A stretch of 64,000 nucleotides of DNA from Rattus norvegicus (taxonomy: Eukaryota; Chordata; Mammalia; Rodentia; Muridae), in assembly GCF_036323735.1 (NCBI RefSeq), contig NC_086024.1, forward strand, positions 68,630,424-68,694,423. The letters run 5' to 3'. Of this stretch, positions 33,323 to 45,852 are shown piece by piece (position 1 is the first letter of the stretch; each line of letters starts with the position of its first letter). A model generated the notes under the pieces. The model saw only the letters and a list, made by a program, of their open reading frames with translations. It was not told where the DNA came from and did no database searches. The translations under genes were made by a program, and so were the position numbers.

Positions 33323-33400
33323 CAAAACAAAACAAAACAAAAACAAACAACATGAAAACAAATAAAAAGAACTACAAAATAAACAAAACAACCACTAAAA
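33321..33400. repeat. (CAAAA)n tail tract
   Basis: CAAAA and AAAC units extend the B1 A tail. Confidence 0.85.
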
Positions 33401-34506
33401 GCTCCTTTCTCAGCTCTGAACAAGTGAATGGCAGGTATGTGGAACTATTACTTGCTTATGTTAAGATTCATAACTTATGCACTTGTTTTCTCCCACTTCC
33501 ATATTTTTAAGTAGGAAAGGAACATTTCAAGATGTTGCTGTTTCCTGTTCATGATTATTCATTTTTCTCTTGTGGGTCTTGAGAATGTCAAGAGTTGCTG
33601 TTTATTTGCTTACAAGAGTTCAGCTAGACAAGTCTCTGTCAGTTTGGGCTTGTTGAACTACCTGAATCTATAATTTGAAATGTGATTAGGAGACTGGTAT
33701 TTTCTTCAATATCTTAAACAGCCTGCTCCTTGTTTCTATTCTATTTATTCCTGTATATGTGGGTCTATGTAGCTTTGATCACATTAATGTGTTGGATATC
33801 TCTCTATAATAGTGATGAAACAACCCAACAGATCTATTACCTCGCTTACTGGTTTGTTTGTTTGTTTGTTTTTTTCTGATTCCTCCTCAAAACCTACTGT
33901 CATTGTTTCAGTTGTTATTCTTTCAGCCCCTGAAGAGCCAGCCATCTTCTCCCAAATTTAACTTTCTGAGATTCCTCATTCGTTGAGCAATGCCTTTGGT
34001 GGTTTCCTATGATTTCCTAGTTGTGTGTACAGGGACTTCTATAAAATTTAGTGGTCAATATCATTTTCAAGCAATTTTGAAATAATATTTCTTTCTTTCT
34101 TATTTTGTGGACATTGTCTATACTTTTTTGTTACCTTGTATCATGGTTAATATAGCACATGAACCTGCTGGATCACAGTTCCTACACATTTGGTCATACA
34201 TTAGTCTTCATGTTTCTATAAAGGCATTTTAAAATAAGATTAAGATTTACATCACTAGATTTTGAGTAAGACAAATTACTATCTGTATTGTACATATGCC
34301 TTATGTAATAGGTTGAAGGCTTCAGTAGAAAAGACAGATTACCATGAGACATGGGGATTTCTAGCAATAGATTGGCTTCAGATATGAGCTAAAATCCATC
34401 CCTGTGCCACTTCTATGGTGGCCTATCTCAGTGAATTCTATATATGAAGATTCTATCTAGCACGTCATTTCTTTATCAGTAGTCTTTCTTCCTATGTTTA
34501 AATCAT
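33401..34506. other. Unassigned DNA
   Basis: Apart from a (TTTG)n run at about 33850-33876, nothing is recognised. Confidence 0.5.
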
Positions 34507-34712
34507 GGGGCTCGAGAAATGGCACGATGGTTAAGAGTGCTCATTTCTCTTACAGAAGAATAGTATTCTCTTCTCATTACCCAGATAGTGGCTCTAATTG
34601 TCCATGTCTTCTATATGAAGAAATCTGACTCATTCTGTACACCAGGACAACAGGGGTGTACAGATATATATATACCAATAGAGGACTCATACACATAAAA
34701 CGAAAAGAAAAT
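34507..34712 (+). mobile_element. B2/B3-type SINE, plus strand
   Basis: The head GGGGCTCGAGAAATGGCACG with GATGGTTAAGAGTGCTCA is that of a B2 SINE. The body is much changed and ends in CATACACATAAAACGAAAAG. Confidence 0.7.
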
Positions 34713-34920
34713 GGGTCCTACTGGTTATTTTCCTCTGTAAAATCATGCTTAATATACTTTGCATAACCCCTAAGGTTTTGTTGAAAAGCAGATATTTTTC
34801 ATAGTATAGCAATCTAATTTTGTTATATTTTAGTAAGTTAACTGTACTTAATTGTGTGCTGTCTCCTTTTCAATACATGGCCTCTGAAGTCTCTGTACTA
34901 TTTTAATAAAAACTTTAAAC

Positions 34921-34943
34921 ATATGTGTGTGTGTGCGTGCGCA

Positions 34944-34980
<37 letters not shown>
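34921..34980. repeat. (TG)n tract with CG steps, Z-DNA-prone
   Basis: The run begins ATGTGTGTGTGTGCGTGCGC and continues as strictly alternating purine-pyrimidine for about 60 bp, including a GCGCAC core. Confidence 0.95.
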
Positions 34981-34981
<1 letters not shown>

Positions 34982-34984
34982 GCT

Positions 34985-35147
34985 ATATTCACATACATAC
35001 AAGCATGAATGAACCATGGCACATGTATAGAGACCAGAGGACAATATTACGGAGTTGGTTCCCTCCTTCACCAACATAGGTCCTGGGGATCTTAGGTTGC
35101 CAGACATGGCAGAAAGCAACTTTATCCTCTAAACATCTTACCAGGCC
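34985..35147 (-). mobile_element. B3-type SINE, minus strand
   Basis: Antisense blocks AGAGACCAGAGGACAATATT, GGAGTTGGTTCCCTCCTTCA, TCCTGGGGATCTTAGGTTGC and AACATCTTACCAGGCC are in reverse B3 order. The 73- and 64-codon frames are by-products. Confidence 0.75.
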
Positions 35148-35168
35148 AATTTTTATTATATATATTTT

Positions 35169-35301
35169 AAGAGAAGGTCCCATTGTGTAATACTGAGTGG
35201 TGTGGCCATCTTTGTGTAGATCAAATTGGCCTCAAATATAACAACTTTTGCTCTTTTTTGCTTGCCTAGTGTTGGAATTAAAGATATGTGTCACCCGGCC
35301 T
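35169..35301 (-). mobile_element. B1 SINE, minus strand
   Basis: Antisense B1 blocks AGAGAAGGTCCCATTGTGTA, AAATTGGCCTCAAATATAAC, CCTAGTGTTGGAATTAAAGA and GTGTCACCCGGCC occur in order. Confidence 0.75.
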
Positions 35302-35924
35302 GATTTTTTACATTTCAGTTTTCTGTAAATTGTTTGTGCACGCACAAAGAACAAACCCAGGATTTTCTATGTTCTAGATTAGTAACTTCACTCCCCGTCT
35401 TGTACAACTTCGTAAGCATCTATTATCAAGGTTGAACTATTTTTGTTTGTTTTTGGAGTTTGTTTGTTTGCTTGTGGATTTGTTTTTTTAATCAACGTTG
35501 ACTATTTTGTCCATTGTTGAGAGGTCATTTGCTAACTTACGTCTAAATCAAGAGCTTCCATTTAGGTAAGTCTTCTGATTCAGCTGATAGACCTGTGAGT
35601 CTGTAAAATTTCATAGCATATTAATGCCATGGAAAAATTACTGTGTGTGTTTTCCAAACTCCACATCACCCTGCCCTGCTCTTCAGCAGAAAGCTGTTGG
35701 TTTTAATTGCCAGTGTCATTTGATCAAATTAACTACCACCAAGCTTGCTTGGTGAAAGTAGACATAATCAGAGACTTTGTGATACATTTGATCTTTCATA
35801 AAATTTAGTTGAGTTTTTAAATTAGTAAATGCTTTTCCACATACTGCTTGTCAGGGGTCATTTTACAGAGAAGAATCACTACTTTCATTATTTTTAACTG
35901 TTTTTGATCATTTAATTACTTGTC
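35302..35924. other. Unassigned DNA
   Basis: TTTG-rich patches at about 35440-35480; otherwise nothing recognised. Confidence 0.5.
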
Positions 35925-37134
35925 TTAAATACAACATATTTACATAAGTTCCCTGCTTCCTTTTTATCCTTCCAAGACCTCCTTACCTCCTTTAAACTTT
36001 TGGCCTCTTTTCTCATTAATTATATACTTCTGAGTATAGAAGTACAACATGATTGATATATAAAACTATATATTTATACTTGCATGTAGGTTTTCAGGAA
36101 TGACTATTTGCTATTTAAAAACTTATTGATAGGCTCTTCTGTTGATTGGGAGACTATTTTTTCCATTCTCATAATTCTTTACTTGCCTGTGATTCTTAGT
36201 ATAGCCTGGAGGCCTCCTGGATTTTCCTGGTCACAAGTTAGCATGTTCATTGTTGTCTTTGTTCAGCTCATGTTTAGGTAGACAGGTTAAGATTCTCTGG
36301 GTATAGCTTTTGACATTCCTAGGATGTGCAGTCACATCAAATTCCCCCTTCCTTTCAATTTTAGTCTTTTCAGCCACTTCTCTGCAATGATCCCTGAGCA
36401 GGATTCAAACCATAGACAAATCCATTAAGACCAGGATTCATAGCTCTGCATGTTGATTGGTTATACTTATCTTTAATTTCCTCTGCATGTTTCAATGAAA
36501 ATGGCAACTGGTGAGGAGTAAGGACTACAGATTTGGAGCTGAAGCATCAGATGAGAAAGAACATTTTATGTTTGTCTTTGTGGGGGGACTAAGTTACCTC
36601 ATTCACCATGAGCTTTTCTAGTTCTATGCATTTACCTCCAAAGTTCATTGTTCTTTACTCCAGAATATGTGTATCTGCACCACAGCCTCCTTTTCTATTC
36701 ATCAAAAGAAAGACATTCAGGTTATTTCCATTCCTTCTCTACTGAGAATCGAGCAGCAATGAACATAGCTGAGCATGTATGAAATAGGAAGTCCTTTGGG
36801 CATATACCAAACCATGGGCTATAAGATAGACTTTTAGTTTTTTGAGATGACTTCCAGAGTGGCTAAACAGATTTGAAATTTCACCAACAGCGAATGATAT
36901 TATTACCTTTTCCCCCACATGCCTTCAAAGTTTGTTGTTGTTTTATTGATCTTTACATTACTGACTGGAGGGAAGATAAAATCTTAAAGTTGTTTTGACT
37001 TGCATTTCCCTAATTACTAGAAACAATGAGTATATTTTGAGATATTTCTTGGGCATTGTTTTTCTCCTTTGATAACTCTATTCCCGGTTTCTAAATGAGT
37101 AGTTTGCTCTTTTGACATTTTGTTTTCTTAATTT

Positions 37135-37138
<4 letters not shown>

Positions 37139-37219
<81 letters not shown>
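37139..37219. repeat. Compound (TA)n(CA)n microsatellite in L1
   Basis: About 40 bp of TA pass into about 40 bp of CA. Confidence 0.97.
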
Positions 37220-37221
<2 letters not shown>

Positions 37222-38605
37222 GATGTCAGTTTTCTATTACATGTATGGATGAAAAATATTCCTTTTTATTTGGGCTCTTCTTTTTTACTCAATTAACTAT
37301 TTCTTTAGGTATGCAGAAGTTTTTAAGTTCCATGAAGTCCCACTTGTTTAATTGTTGACCTTACTTTGGGGACAGGGGGAATCCTATTCCAGAACTCATT
37401 TCTAAAACCTAGATCAATCATACTATCAGTATGTCAGGACTCACATTTATACCTTTGATTCATTTGGAGTAAGGTTTTGTGCAACTGAACACGTAGTTTT
37501 TCCAGCACCATTTTGTAAAGACACTTTCTTTTTAATAGTGTTTTTTTTTGGCATTTTTCTCAAATTGTAAATAGCATAAGTTATGTGTAGTCATGTTTGA
37601 GTCTTCAATTTTGTTCCATTGGTTTACACATTTATTTTTGTTCCAGTACTGAATGGTTTTATTACTATGGATGTTTAACATATCTTGAGATATATATATG
37701 ATAGTCACTCAGAATTGTTCTTTTGTTCAGGACTGTTTCGAGGCTATGAGCAGACTTCTGTGGTTCCTTATACATTTTAGGATAGCTTTGCTATTTTCAT
37801 GAAAAAAATGAAATAAGGACTTTGATTATGATTGAATTAAATCTTTAAATAGTTTTGGAAAAGTGGAAAATTCTAATTTTTACCAATAAATGAATATGGG
37901 TATCTTTCAATTGTCTAATATGTTCCTCGATTTCTTTCATTATTTAAAGCGTCATTGCATAGATATTTATTTCCTTTGAGGATATTGTGAATATAATTGT
38001 GCATGTGATCTTTCTGTCTCTGTTTGTTGCTGGTGTATAGAAAATCTTTGATTTGTTTTAGTTGATTTTTTATCCTATAACATGGCTAAGGCTTTTTAAA
38101 AATTATTTTTACAAAATTTCTGATAGAAACTATGATCTCTACTGTATAAAATATCACATCATCTATAATTACTGATAATTTGACTTCTTTTCATATTTTT
38201 ATTCATTATATTATCTTTTCATTTTGCTTCAACTATTGTTTCAATAACAGTGATGAAAAGAATGGGTTTCCTTGTCTCATTCCTGGCTTCAGTGGGATTG
38301 AATCACGATATCCTCCACTTAGTATGATGCTGACAGTGGATTTTACATATAGGCTTTTTATTGTGTTAAGATTTGTTGCTTTTAGCCTTAAATTATCTAG
38401 GATTTTATCAGGAAGACATGTTGAATTTTATGAAAGACATTTTCTGCATTTTTTGATAAGATCATGTAGTGTTATTAAGTAAGTCAATTTATATGGTTTA
38501 TTATACTTATTGTTTTGAGTATGGTGAAACATTCTACATTTCAGGAATGAAGTCAACGTGGTTATAAATGCTAATCTTTTATGTATGTCTATATTCTATT
38601 TTTTA

Positions 38606-38718
38606 AGTATTTTATTGGGGTTGGAGGATTATGGACAGGAAATCGGGAAGGGGAATAACATTTGAAATGTAAGTAAAGAAATATATCTAAATAAATAATT
38701 TTTAATAGTATTTTATTG
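38606..38718 (+). mobile_element. 89-bp L1 3'-end insertion with 12-bp target duplication, plus strand
   Basis: The insert at 38618-38706 contains ATCGGGAAGGGGAATAACAT, TTGAAATGTAAGTAAAGAAA and an A/T-rich tail, which is the extreme 3' end of a rodent L1 in the plus direction. It is flanked by AGTATTTTATTG at 38606-38617 and 38707-38718. Removing the insert and one copy restores a continuous antisense ORF2 sequence of the host L1. The insert is younger than the host. Confidence 0.9.
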
Positions 38719-39255
38719 AAAATCAAAATCTCTGTATCTATATTCATCAGGTATATTTGCTGATAGTTTATTTTTTAACTGGTTTGTTTTAGAGTGGTAC
38801 TATCTACATAGAAGGAATTTGAGAGTATCTTTTCTGTTTTTGGTGTTTTTTGGGTTTTGTTTGTTTTTGGTTTTTGTTATTGTTAAACAGTTTAAGAAGG
38901 ATTGGATGTACTTTGTGAAAGTGTAGTACATCTTGCTGTGGATTTTTTGATTGAAGGCATTTTATAACTGCTTCAATGTACTCATTTGTTATGATTCTGC
39001 TTAGGCTGTTGGCTTTTAGTTTTAAATCTGGTAGTTTGGGTGAACCTAGAAACAAATCCATTGCTTGTGGATTTTTAATTTAAGAAAGTGCAGGATTTTA
39101 AACTGTTTTCTTACAATATTATGATTTTTTGGTATCTATTATAATATTTTCCTACTCATTTATGATTCTTTTAATTTAGGTTCTCTCTTTCTTGGGAAAC
39201 AAAGGTTAGTCAATTTTGTTAATCTTCTTTAAAAGCTGTTATTAGCTTCATTAAT

Positions 39256-40584
39256 TCTACATGGCTCTGGATGTGGGGCCCAGACTTGATCTGGTAGGTG
39301 TGTAGCAGGGAGGTCCATAAAGACTTACTGCTTGAGCTTGACTGATTCCTTTAATTTTCCCTGAGTAGATGTACCATTCTGGAATAAAAAAAAAAGTCTG
39401 TTTCATTTGCATCTGTATTTTCTATAGTCTTACCCTTGAGGTCTTCAAAAGCCTACAGCATATATCACAAAGTATATTCTTAGCCATGGGCCCTTGACAT
39501 CATTAAATATCTGACTACATGAAGCTATAGAAATAAAATGTGTTATATTTGCAATGAACTCAGAGTTTGAAGTGAAAGGAATAATATTTAGAATCAAAAG
39601 CCACTGGTGGAAAATAGCACAGATTACATGAAAAGTATATCAAAATTTGCATTTCTCTTCTCTATACCTATTATCCCACTCATTCAAATCAGTGTGTCAT
39701 TTGAGGACCCTTCCCCATGCCAGTGTGTGGTCAAAGTTCTTTGATCAGGTAATGTGAAAGGAAACATCTATCTTCATCCTTCACAAATTAATCACTGTAC
39801 AGAATGAAGGTTTAACATTTAAACACAAATATTCTTAGATTCTTTATCCAGTAGACTTTATAACAGTTTGTAAAAAAAACTTCTAGGATTCTGTCTATGA
39901 AATTGCAATTTTCTTTTCTCTACTTTTTGTAAAAAGGGTAGGAGAAATATTGACTTTGTATTTTTTGTTCTCTGTATACAATAATTTTGCTATGTTATGT
40001 TGGTTATCTTTGCATTTTTATCTTTAAAATTTTTGCTTCTACTAATATAACAAGGTTCATCTCACCTTGAACCTGAGTTATCAGAACAGCTTGGGTATAA
40101 GAGGTTAACCTGAACATATATTACACTTTCTGACTTAAGAATAAACAGGAATGCTCAGTTCAAGTATGCTTCCTTTGATTTACTCTTGCACTACCAAAAA
40201 GCAGAGGGTAAAGTCTATGAAATATATAAAGACAGAAATAGGCAGCCTCAGTTCTTAGCTTCCCTTTGTCTATGATGGAGGCATTCTCAAATTGACGCCT
40301 TGGCAAACCACATAGGTGGGCAATCCATTAGGGTAAAATAGAGAAGAATGATGTTAATGTCTTTTATATTGCAGAGGTATCAGTTGCCAGGAGGAATATG
40401 TTTTATAATATATGACTGCATTTATATGATAATCTAACTACTTAGTAAGCCCATTATATGGGTCTTTAATTTTTCACTGTGTTTTGCATTCTGGATACAT
40501 GTTGTGAAATATCCAGTTTTCCCTATTATTTTCACCTTCACTTTGACATTCGCTGTAGTATAGACTTTGTACTTAATATTTGTT
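39256..40584. other. Unassigned DNA
   Basis: No gene or repeat recognised in 1.3 kb. Confidence 0.5.
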
Positions 40585-41160
40585 TTCCACTGGATTTTTT
40601 ATTTACATTTCCAACGTTATTATATTTCCCAGTTGCCAATCCATAGAACCCCTATCCCATCCCCCCTCTCCTTGATTCTATGAGGGTAATCCCCCACTTT
40701 GTGCTTAAGAGTCTAAGAGAAATTCTTCTTTGAAGATCTTTACTGAACTCAAAATTTATACATTTTCACTGTTAAGTTTCTGTGGTTGTATTAGCTGTGC
40801 TGTGAGCATGGTACATGTTCATATGTGCTCAGAGCGTGGTACATTTCACTCTCTGTCCCTGCATAGAACACGTTTTGAGTCAAAGGTTTCATGCGTGGGT
40901 TGCTGTCCTTATCCCTCAACTGGGAGTCTTGCCTGGTTGCAGGAAGTAGACACTTCAGGATCCATATCCTCCACTGCCAGGAGTCTCAGCTAGAGGGAGA
41001 ATGGTTGACTCTCAGAAGGAGAAATAAAATAGATAGTGTGGGTCGAGGGATGGAGGGAACTACGTGGACGAGGGGATGCAGAAGGGCATGGTGTGTTGGG
41101 GATCAGATATAGGGAGGTCAGGGAAGAGATGGTGGAATCCAGCGTCAGGAGTTTGGAATC
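40585..41160 (-). mobile_element. L1-like (Lx-type) 3' end, minus strand
   Basis: The 3' tail in antisense (GATTTTTTATTTACATTTCC, then CCCAGTTGCCAATCC) is followed by GAGTCAAAGGTTTCATGCGT, CAACTGGGAGTCTTGCCTGG and CCACTGCCAGGAGTCTCAGC. These also occur in the 30525-30900 repeat. The 87- and 73-codon frames are by-products. Confidence 0.6.
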
Positions 41161-41511
41161 TCTAGAACTTATTTAACATTCTTAATTGACAGAACAAGCT
41201 ATTTCGTTTTATATTTGTTTATGCTTTCAGACTCAAGAATTTCCTTTGATAAGTTGGAGGGGGATGTGATAAATTATGTTAGGTGACTAGGAGGCATGGT
41301 TATCCCTTTAGCATTTTGCAATCCAAATTCACTCTAGTCCAACACATCTTTTCTTTTTACTCTGCTAAGAATATGCTAACATTTCTTTAACCTTCTGTTA
41401 AAAAATCAGGCCAAGTGAAATTGTTCCCTATCTACCCAAATGTACTACAATACCAAATACATAGCATTTATGTGATTATGACCCACAGTGAGTTGCATAA
41501 CTGAGGGTAAA
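41161..41511. other. Unassigned DNA
   Basis: Nothing recognised. Confidence 0.5.
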
Positions 41512-41841
41512 ATAGTTAACATTATCAATTTGACAGGACTATAATCATCTAGGATTCAAAACAGTGGTCATACATGTGAAGGATTGTCTAGTTTGGGTTA
41601 ATTGAGGCAGGAAGAACAGCCATAAGTGGATGACATCATTCCTTGCTGTGTTTGATTCTGCACTGAGTAATTGCTGCCACCTAACTGTGTGTTTAACACG
41701 ATCAGCTGTCTCAAGCTACCACTTTTATGACTTCCTGCACCATGATGCACTCTGTCCTGGAATATGAGCCAAAACAAACCCCTTTTCCCTTAAATTGCTT
41801 TTGGCCTTATGATGCTAGGAACAGAAAAAGCAACTAACACA
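41512..41841 (+). mobile_element. Rodent LTR-type repeat (group B-related), plus strand
   Basis: The layout matches the group B LTR: ATCAATTTGACAGGACTATA, GAAGGATTGTCTAGTTTGGG, CCATGATGCACTCTGTCCTG, GAGCCAAAACAAACCCCTTT, and the end AAAAGCAACTAACACA. The polyadenylation signal is mutated. Confidence 0.6.
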
Positions 41842-42771
41842 GTAATGATAGGTATCATAAAATATTATTTGGCATCTAAAAAAGGTTTCTGAATGTAAAG
41901 TATCCAAAACCAATTGAAATATGGTGTATTGAACTCAAGGTGTTTCTGAGAGCTCTAATCCATATTGCACCAGATGTTTACTCTCACACGGGTTCGCACA
42001 CACATGTGGTATGCATGTTTTTCCATGTACTTCCAAACTGACTTTCTGAACCACCCAACAAACATTGTAAAACCACTTTGCCTCACATTTGAAAGTTCTC
42101 GCTATATATTGCAGTATTTTCCAGCTTTTATGGAACTGTAACAGCCTAATTACAAAAAGAAAGATGTTTACTATTTTCCTCCCACCATTATTCAACATGA
42201 GTCAAATTAATTTAATTTTGTATTTTATTTTCTTAGAATATCTGATTTTAAACATTTGTGTTGCTTTCTTGAATTTCAGTTTTAAAATATTAAATGAATT
42301 ACAATTAGGACTGGAACAGAACTCCCAGCAACTTCAGAAAGGGCACTCAAGATGCTCTGGGAAATTTATATAGTAAACGTTCACAGTAGTAAAATAAAAA
42401 TATTGACCAATTCTGAAAAAATTACTAACAAATGTAATCTGTGCTCCAAAGAATCAAACATTTAATTAATCAAACTTAATTATTTATGCAAACATAAGCA
42501 AATGCATTTATCTAACTGACAGTCAAATATTTTTTCATCATTAATAAATAATAAAGCTATTTTTATACCAAGCAATTGTTTTAAAATATTTTTATGTCCT
42601 TATTAGTAAAATTTGCTTTATATTCTTACTTTTTTCTATCTCTATATATGCACAAAAATTCTTTCTCCAAAAACGGTCATGAATGGTACACTTTTAAGAA
42701 TCCCTAATACACAGAATGTTGAAAGTATGCTGAATTTAATTTGAACCATTTCTTCTTTAACAGTGGTTGGC
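41842..42771. other. Unassigned AT-rich DNA
   Basis: No gene or repeat recognised. Short frames of 87 and 94 codons overlap on opposite strands around 42089-42198. Confidence 0.5.
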
Positions 42772-42843
42772 TCCCTCGTGGTCTAGTGACCAGGGTTTGG
42801 TGTACTAATTATCATGACTTAAATGTCCAGTCAGAAGAGCCTT
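42772..42843 (+). pseudogene. Decayed tRNA-Glu-like sequence
   Basis: The first 17 bases, TCCCTCGTGGTCTAGTG, differ from the 5' half of a mammalian tRNA-Glu by one base, and include the A-box region. The anticodon loop and T arm are heavily altered: about 12 of 22 positions match over the T arm and acceptor end. The stem cannot fold properly, so this is a pseudogene or tRNA-derived repeat remnant. Confidence 0.5.
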
Positions 42844-42851
42844 TCATCTAT

Positions 42852-42895
42852 GGCTGGGGATGTAGCTAACTGACAGGGCACTAGTTAGCATTCAA
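42852..42895 (+). mobile_element. Possible ID-type SINE remnant, plus strand
   Basis: GGCTGGGGATGTAGCTAACT followed by GCACTAGTTAGCATTC resembles a decayed ID-element head. Very short. Confidence 0.4.
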
Positions 42896-44987
42896 AAATT
42901 AATGGGTAAGTATGATTCTCTTATACATTGAACTTAAAATATTTTCCTCAGATATGAGATCAAATGTTGCTGTGCATGCATTATGTTGCATTTGGCATGA
43001 TAAGGCATAATATGCTAATTTAAAATCTCAACTGATAAACTTGCTGTGAAACATTTATGGAATTTATGGAGTTATTCAACTTCTAAAGGTTAAGAACCCA
43101 AGAAGACATTCTATGTACATTCCTTGGATCAACAACATAACTGGAAATCACATACAAATACAGACTTGAATCTAAGGATTCTCAGTGTAAATGAATTACA
43201 TGCTCATTAATGCTCCATCTATAATTCTACATGTATCTTGGGACATGGAGTTTTGTGTCCAATTTGTGTTTATTAGTGAAAATGTTTATATAAAACTTCC
43301 TCATAGGATTTTGGAAGCAGAAAATTTTTGTGACACTATTTGCTTTAATTAATAGGTCTTTATTTAATTATAAATTATTAATTGATAAAATTGTTCTATG
43401 CACAGTTTAATGGGCTTCATGAAGAAGAATTTATATATGCTAACTTCCAATTGAATTGACCAAGAAATTTAACTCATCAATATTTTTGTTTCTAGAACAG
43501 TGTGACTTTACTGTGTGACTTAAAAGAATAAAAGGTATTAGGTGAGACTCAGGGACAGAATTAGATTTGGGAAGTATTGGCAAGCACTATGCTGATAGGA
43601 ATACTTTCCTTGACTAGATTACTAGTCTCTTGATTGACATTTTGTTCATGGTCTGACCATCCTAGATTGGTCACTTAGTCTTATTAATTCTGTTCCATTC
43701 TCACTCTAATTGCTTGAAAACATTATAGTTGCTTAATCTCAATTTAAAAATTAATATACATATTAATTTTTAATGTTTTAATATTTGTCTTAATTTCTTG
43801 TTAGTATTCTTGCTGTTGTAGCAAGTATGCGGCATTACACATGCTTGAGACTTCTTTCCTACCTGGGCTACTTCCCTTCTTAGTTGTGACTATACATTAT
43901 TATTAAAATATCTCACACATTCTAAAAGACCAGAAATTTTGCTGAACCTCACAGCTAGAGTTAATAATATACCCTAAGATTACCTAACATTTGAGAGTGT
44001 TATCCTAGTATATATTCAGCCTGTTTACTTAATTTGCCCTAAAGAGAATAATGAAACAACCATCCTCACTTGACTTGAATTTCTTCTGTAATCAGCTTTT
44101 CAACCTAACTTAATGCATACCATATTTTATAATATATGCCTTTCCATGCACCTGATCCAAAGAGCCATACATGTGCATATGTATGGGTGATAGGATAGTG
44201 ATTTGTTGAAGCAATTAATAGGTTGAAAATCAATGTCATGAAACACATATCTGCTGTAGATATTGAAAACAGCATGTAGATCCTGCTTAAAGACATTTGT
44301 CATTGTTATCTGGGGTAATTATAGTTATCTGGAATCAGTGACATCATCCCTTGTAAAAGTATGTTAAGATTTCTTGTAAAGTAATCCTTATTCCTTCCCC
44401 TTGTGATGCTTTCCATGATGATCAACAAATACAGACCAATATCCCTTTGTTAAAGATAAAGATACACAGAGACAGAGGCAGAGACAGAATATATGTGGCC
44501 ACAAATGTAGATGGATAAAACAGACAAAAGACAATAGAAGGCACAGGGAGAGGAAAGTACAGAATTCAAACCGAGGTTTGATCTTAATACAAGTTTGTAA
44601 GGGGAGTGCTCTAATTTCTTTTCCTGAATGTGACACTGATGCATCTTTGCTTTTGAAGTTTACTAATGTGTTTGTAAAGATGCAGTTATACTTGCCCTCC
44701 TTGAAAGGCTGGCCAAGCCTCTTGTCACTGTTCATCTGTTGCTATCCTTTTCCCTTCTTCTTTAGCATGTATTCTTTTCTTGAAATTTTTTCAATGAAAT
44801 TTACAAAAACAGACTGTTGTCTGCATGAAGAGCATATAAGTGCTATTCCAAAAACTGTCAGTGCCAAAACTTTCTCTTTGAACTAATCACCAGAATAGAA
44901 ATTGCAAATTGAGTCTCTAAAATGGGGGCTCATAGTCCGTCTCTGATATTTCTTTTCTTTTCTTTTTTTTAATTTCTAAGAGGCTCA
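42896..44987. other. Unassigned DNA
   Basis: No gene or repeat family recognised over 2.1 kb. The 115-codon minus frame at 44735-44388 and its overlapping 64-codon frame show no similarity. Confidence 0.5.
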
Positions 44988-45385
44988 TGGCTTAGTTAAC
45001 AAGGAAGAGACACCACAACTAAGGCAACTTAAAAAAAGAAAACCAAACATTTAATTGGAGCCTTGCTTAGAGGGTTAATCTTAGAGCAGTTGTCTATGAT
45101 CTTCATGGTGGAGAACATGATACCAAATAGACAGGCATGATGCATGAACAGAAGCTAAGAGCTCATATGTATTCTACAAGCAGGAGGCAGAAAGGGTGAA
45201 AGGTAGACCTAGTATAGGCTTTTGAAACCTCAAATCACACCCCCAATAACACACCTCCTCCAATAAGGCCATATCTCCTAATTCTTCCCAAAAGAGTTCC
45301 ACTAACTGGAGACTGGACATTCAAATATATGAGCTTATTCAATATATGGGGATAGGGGACAGGTCTTCTCATTCAAAGCGCTGCA
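44988..45385 (-). mobile_element. Rodent LTR-type repeat (group A), minus strand
   Basis: It begins TGGCTTAGTTAACAAGG and contains GACACCACAACTAAGGCAAC, CAAACATTTAATTGGAGCC, CTTCATGGTGGAGAACATGA and CACCTCCTCCAATAAGGCC, ending near CAAAGCGCTGCA. It is a longer, more diverged variant of the other group A copies. Confidence 0.65.
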
Positions 45386-45852
45386 CTGACTTATTTTAAA
45401 TCACCCAACGAGTTGAATAAAAATTTCACATCACAGCATACTGATATGATAATGAAATGTGTCCATAATTAAGCTAATATGTTCTTGGCTTTAACAAGTA
45501 ACATATAAAGCATGCGAGTGAGCCCTGCATATATGGTGAAAGCTAGTGATGCTGTTGCTAAGTCTCTAAGAACATACTGTTTCATTATCACACAGGAAAT
45601 TGTATCTCTATACACTTCAACCGATGCTCTTATGAAGCATGTTCATATGACCGGATATCATGGTAGGTAATGCAGGACAATGTTGTCATGGAAGTGTACG
45701 GAGGAATCAACTCATAAACAATTAACAATTTCCCATTGATCTTTAAGAATACTTATACTTTTTACTAAGATGAAGTGAAGTTCATACAGTACAATTTTAA
45801 ATATTAGTTTCATAATTTGTTGTAAACTTTTGATCAGTTTTTTTATATTTGT
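45386..45852. other. Unassigned DNA
   Basis: Nothing recognised. Confidence 0.5.

Larger units (their letters stand above)
35925..39255 (-). mobile_element. Old rodent L1 (Lx-type), 3'UTR plus most of ORF2, minus strand
   Basis: From left to right on the plus strand the order is reversed L1: 3'UTR (35925-36560, with CTTCTGTTGATTGGGAGACT, CTCATGTTTAGGTAG and TAGCTTTTGACATTCCTAGG), then ORF2 from C-terminus to the RT start. Recognisable antisense blocks are GAATCGAGCAGCAATGAACA (36748), TTCCAGCACCATTTTGTAAA (37500), and GGGTTTCCTTGTCTCATTCC (38264). A minus frame at 39061-38804 reads TNEYIEAVIKCLQSKN. Many stops and indels make it non-functional. It is 5'-truncated at about 39255, interrupted by a TA/CA tract and by an 89-bp younger L1 tail at 38618. 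Confidence 0.8.
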
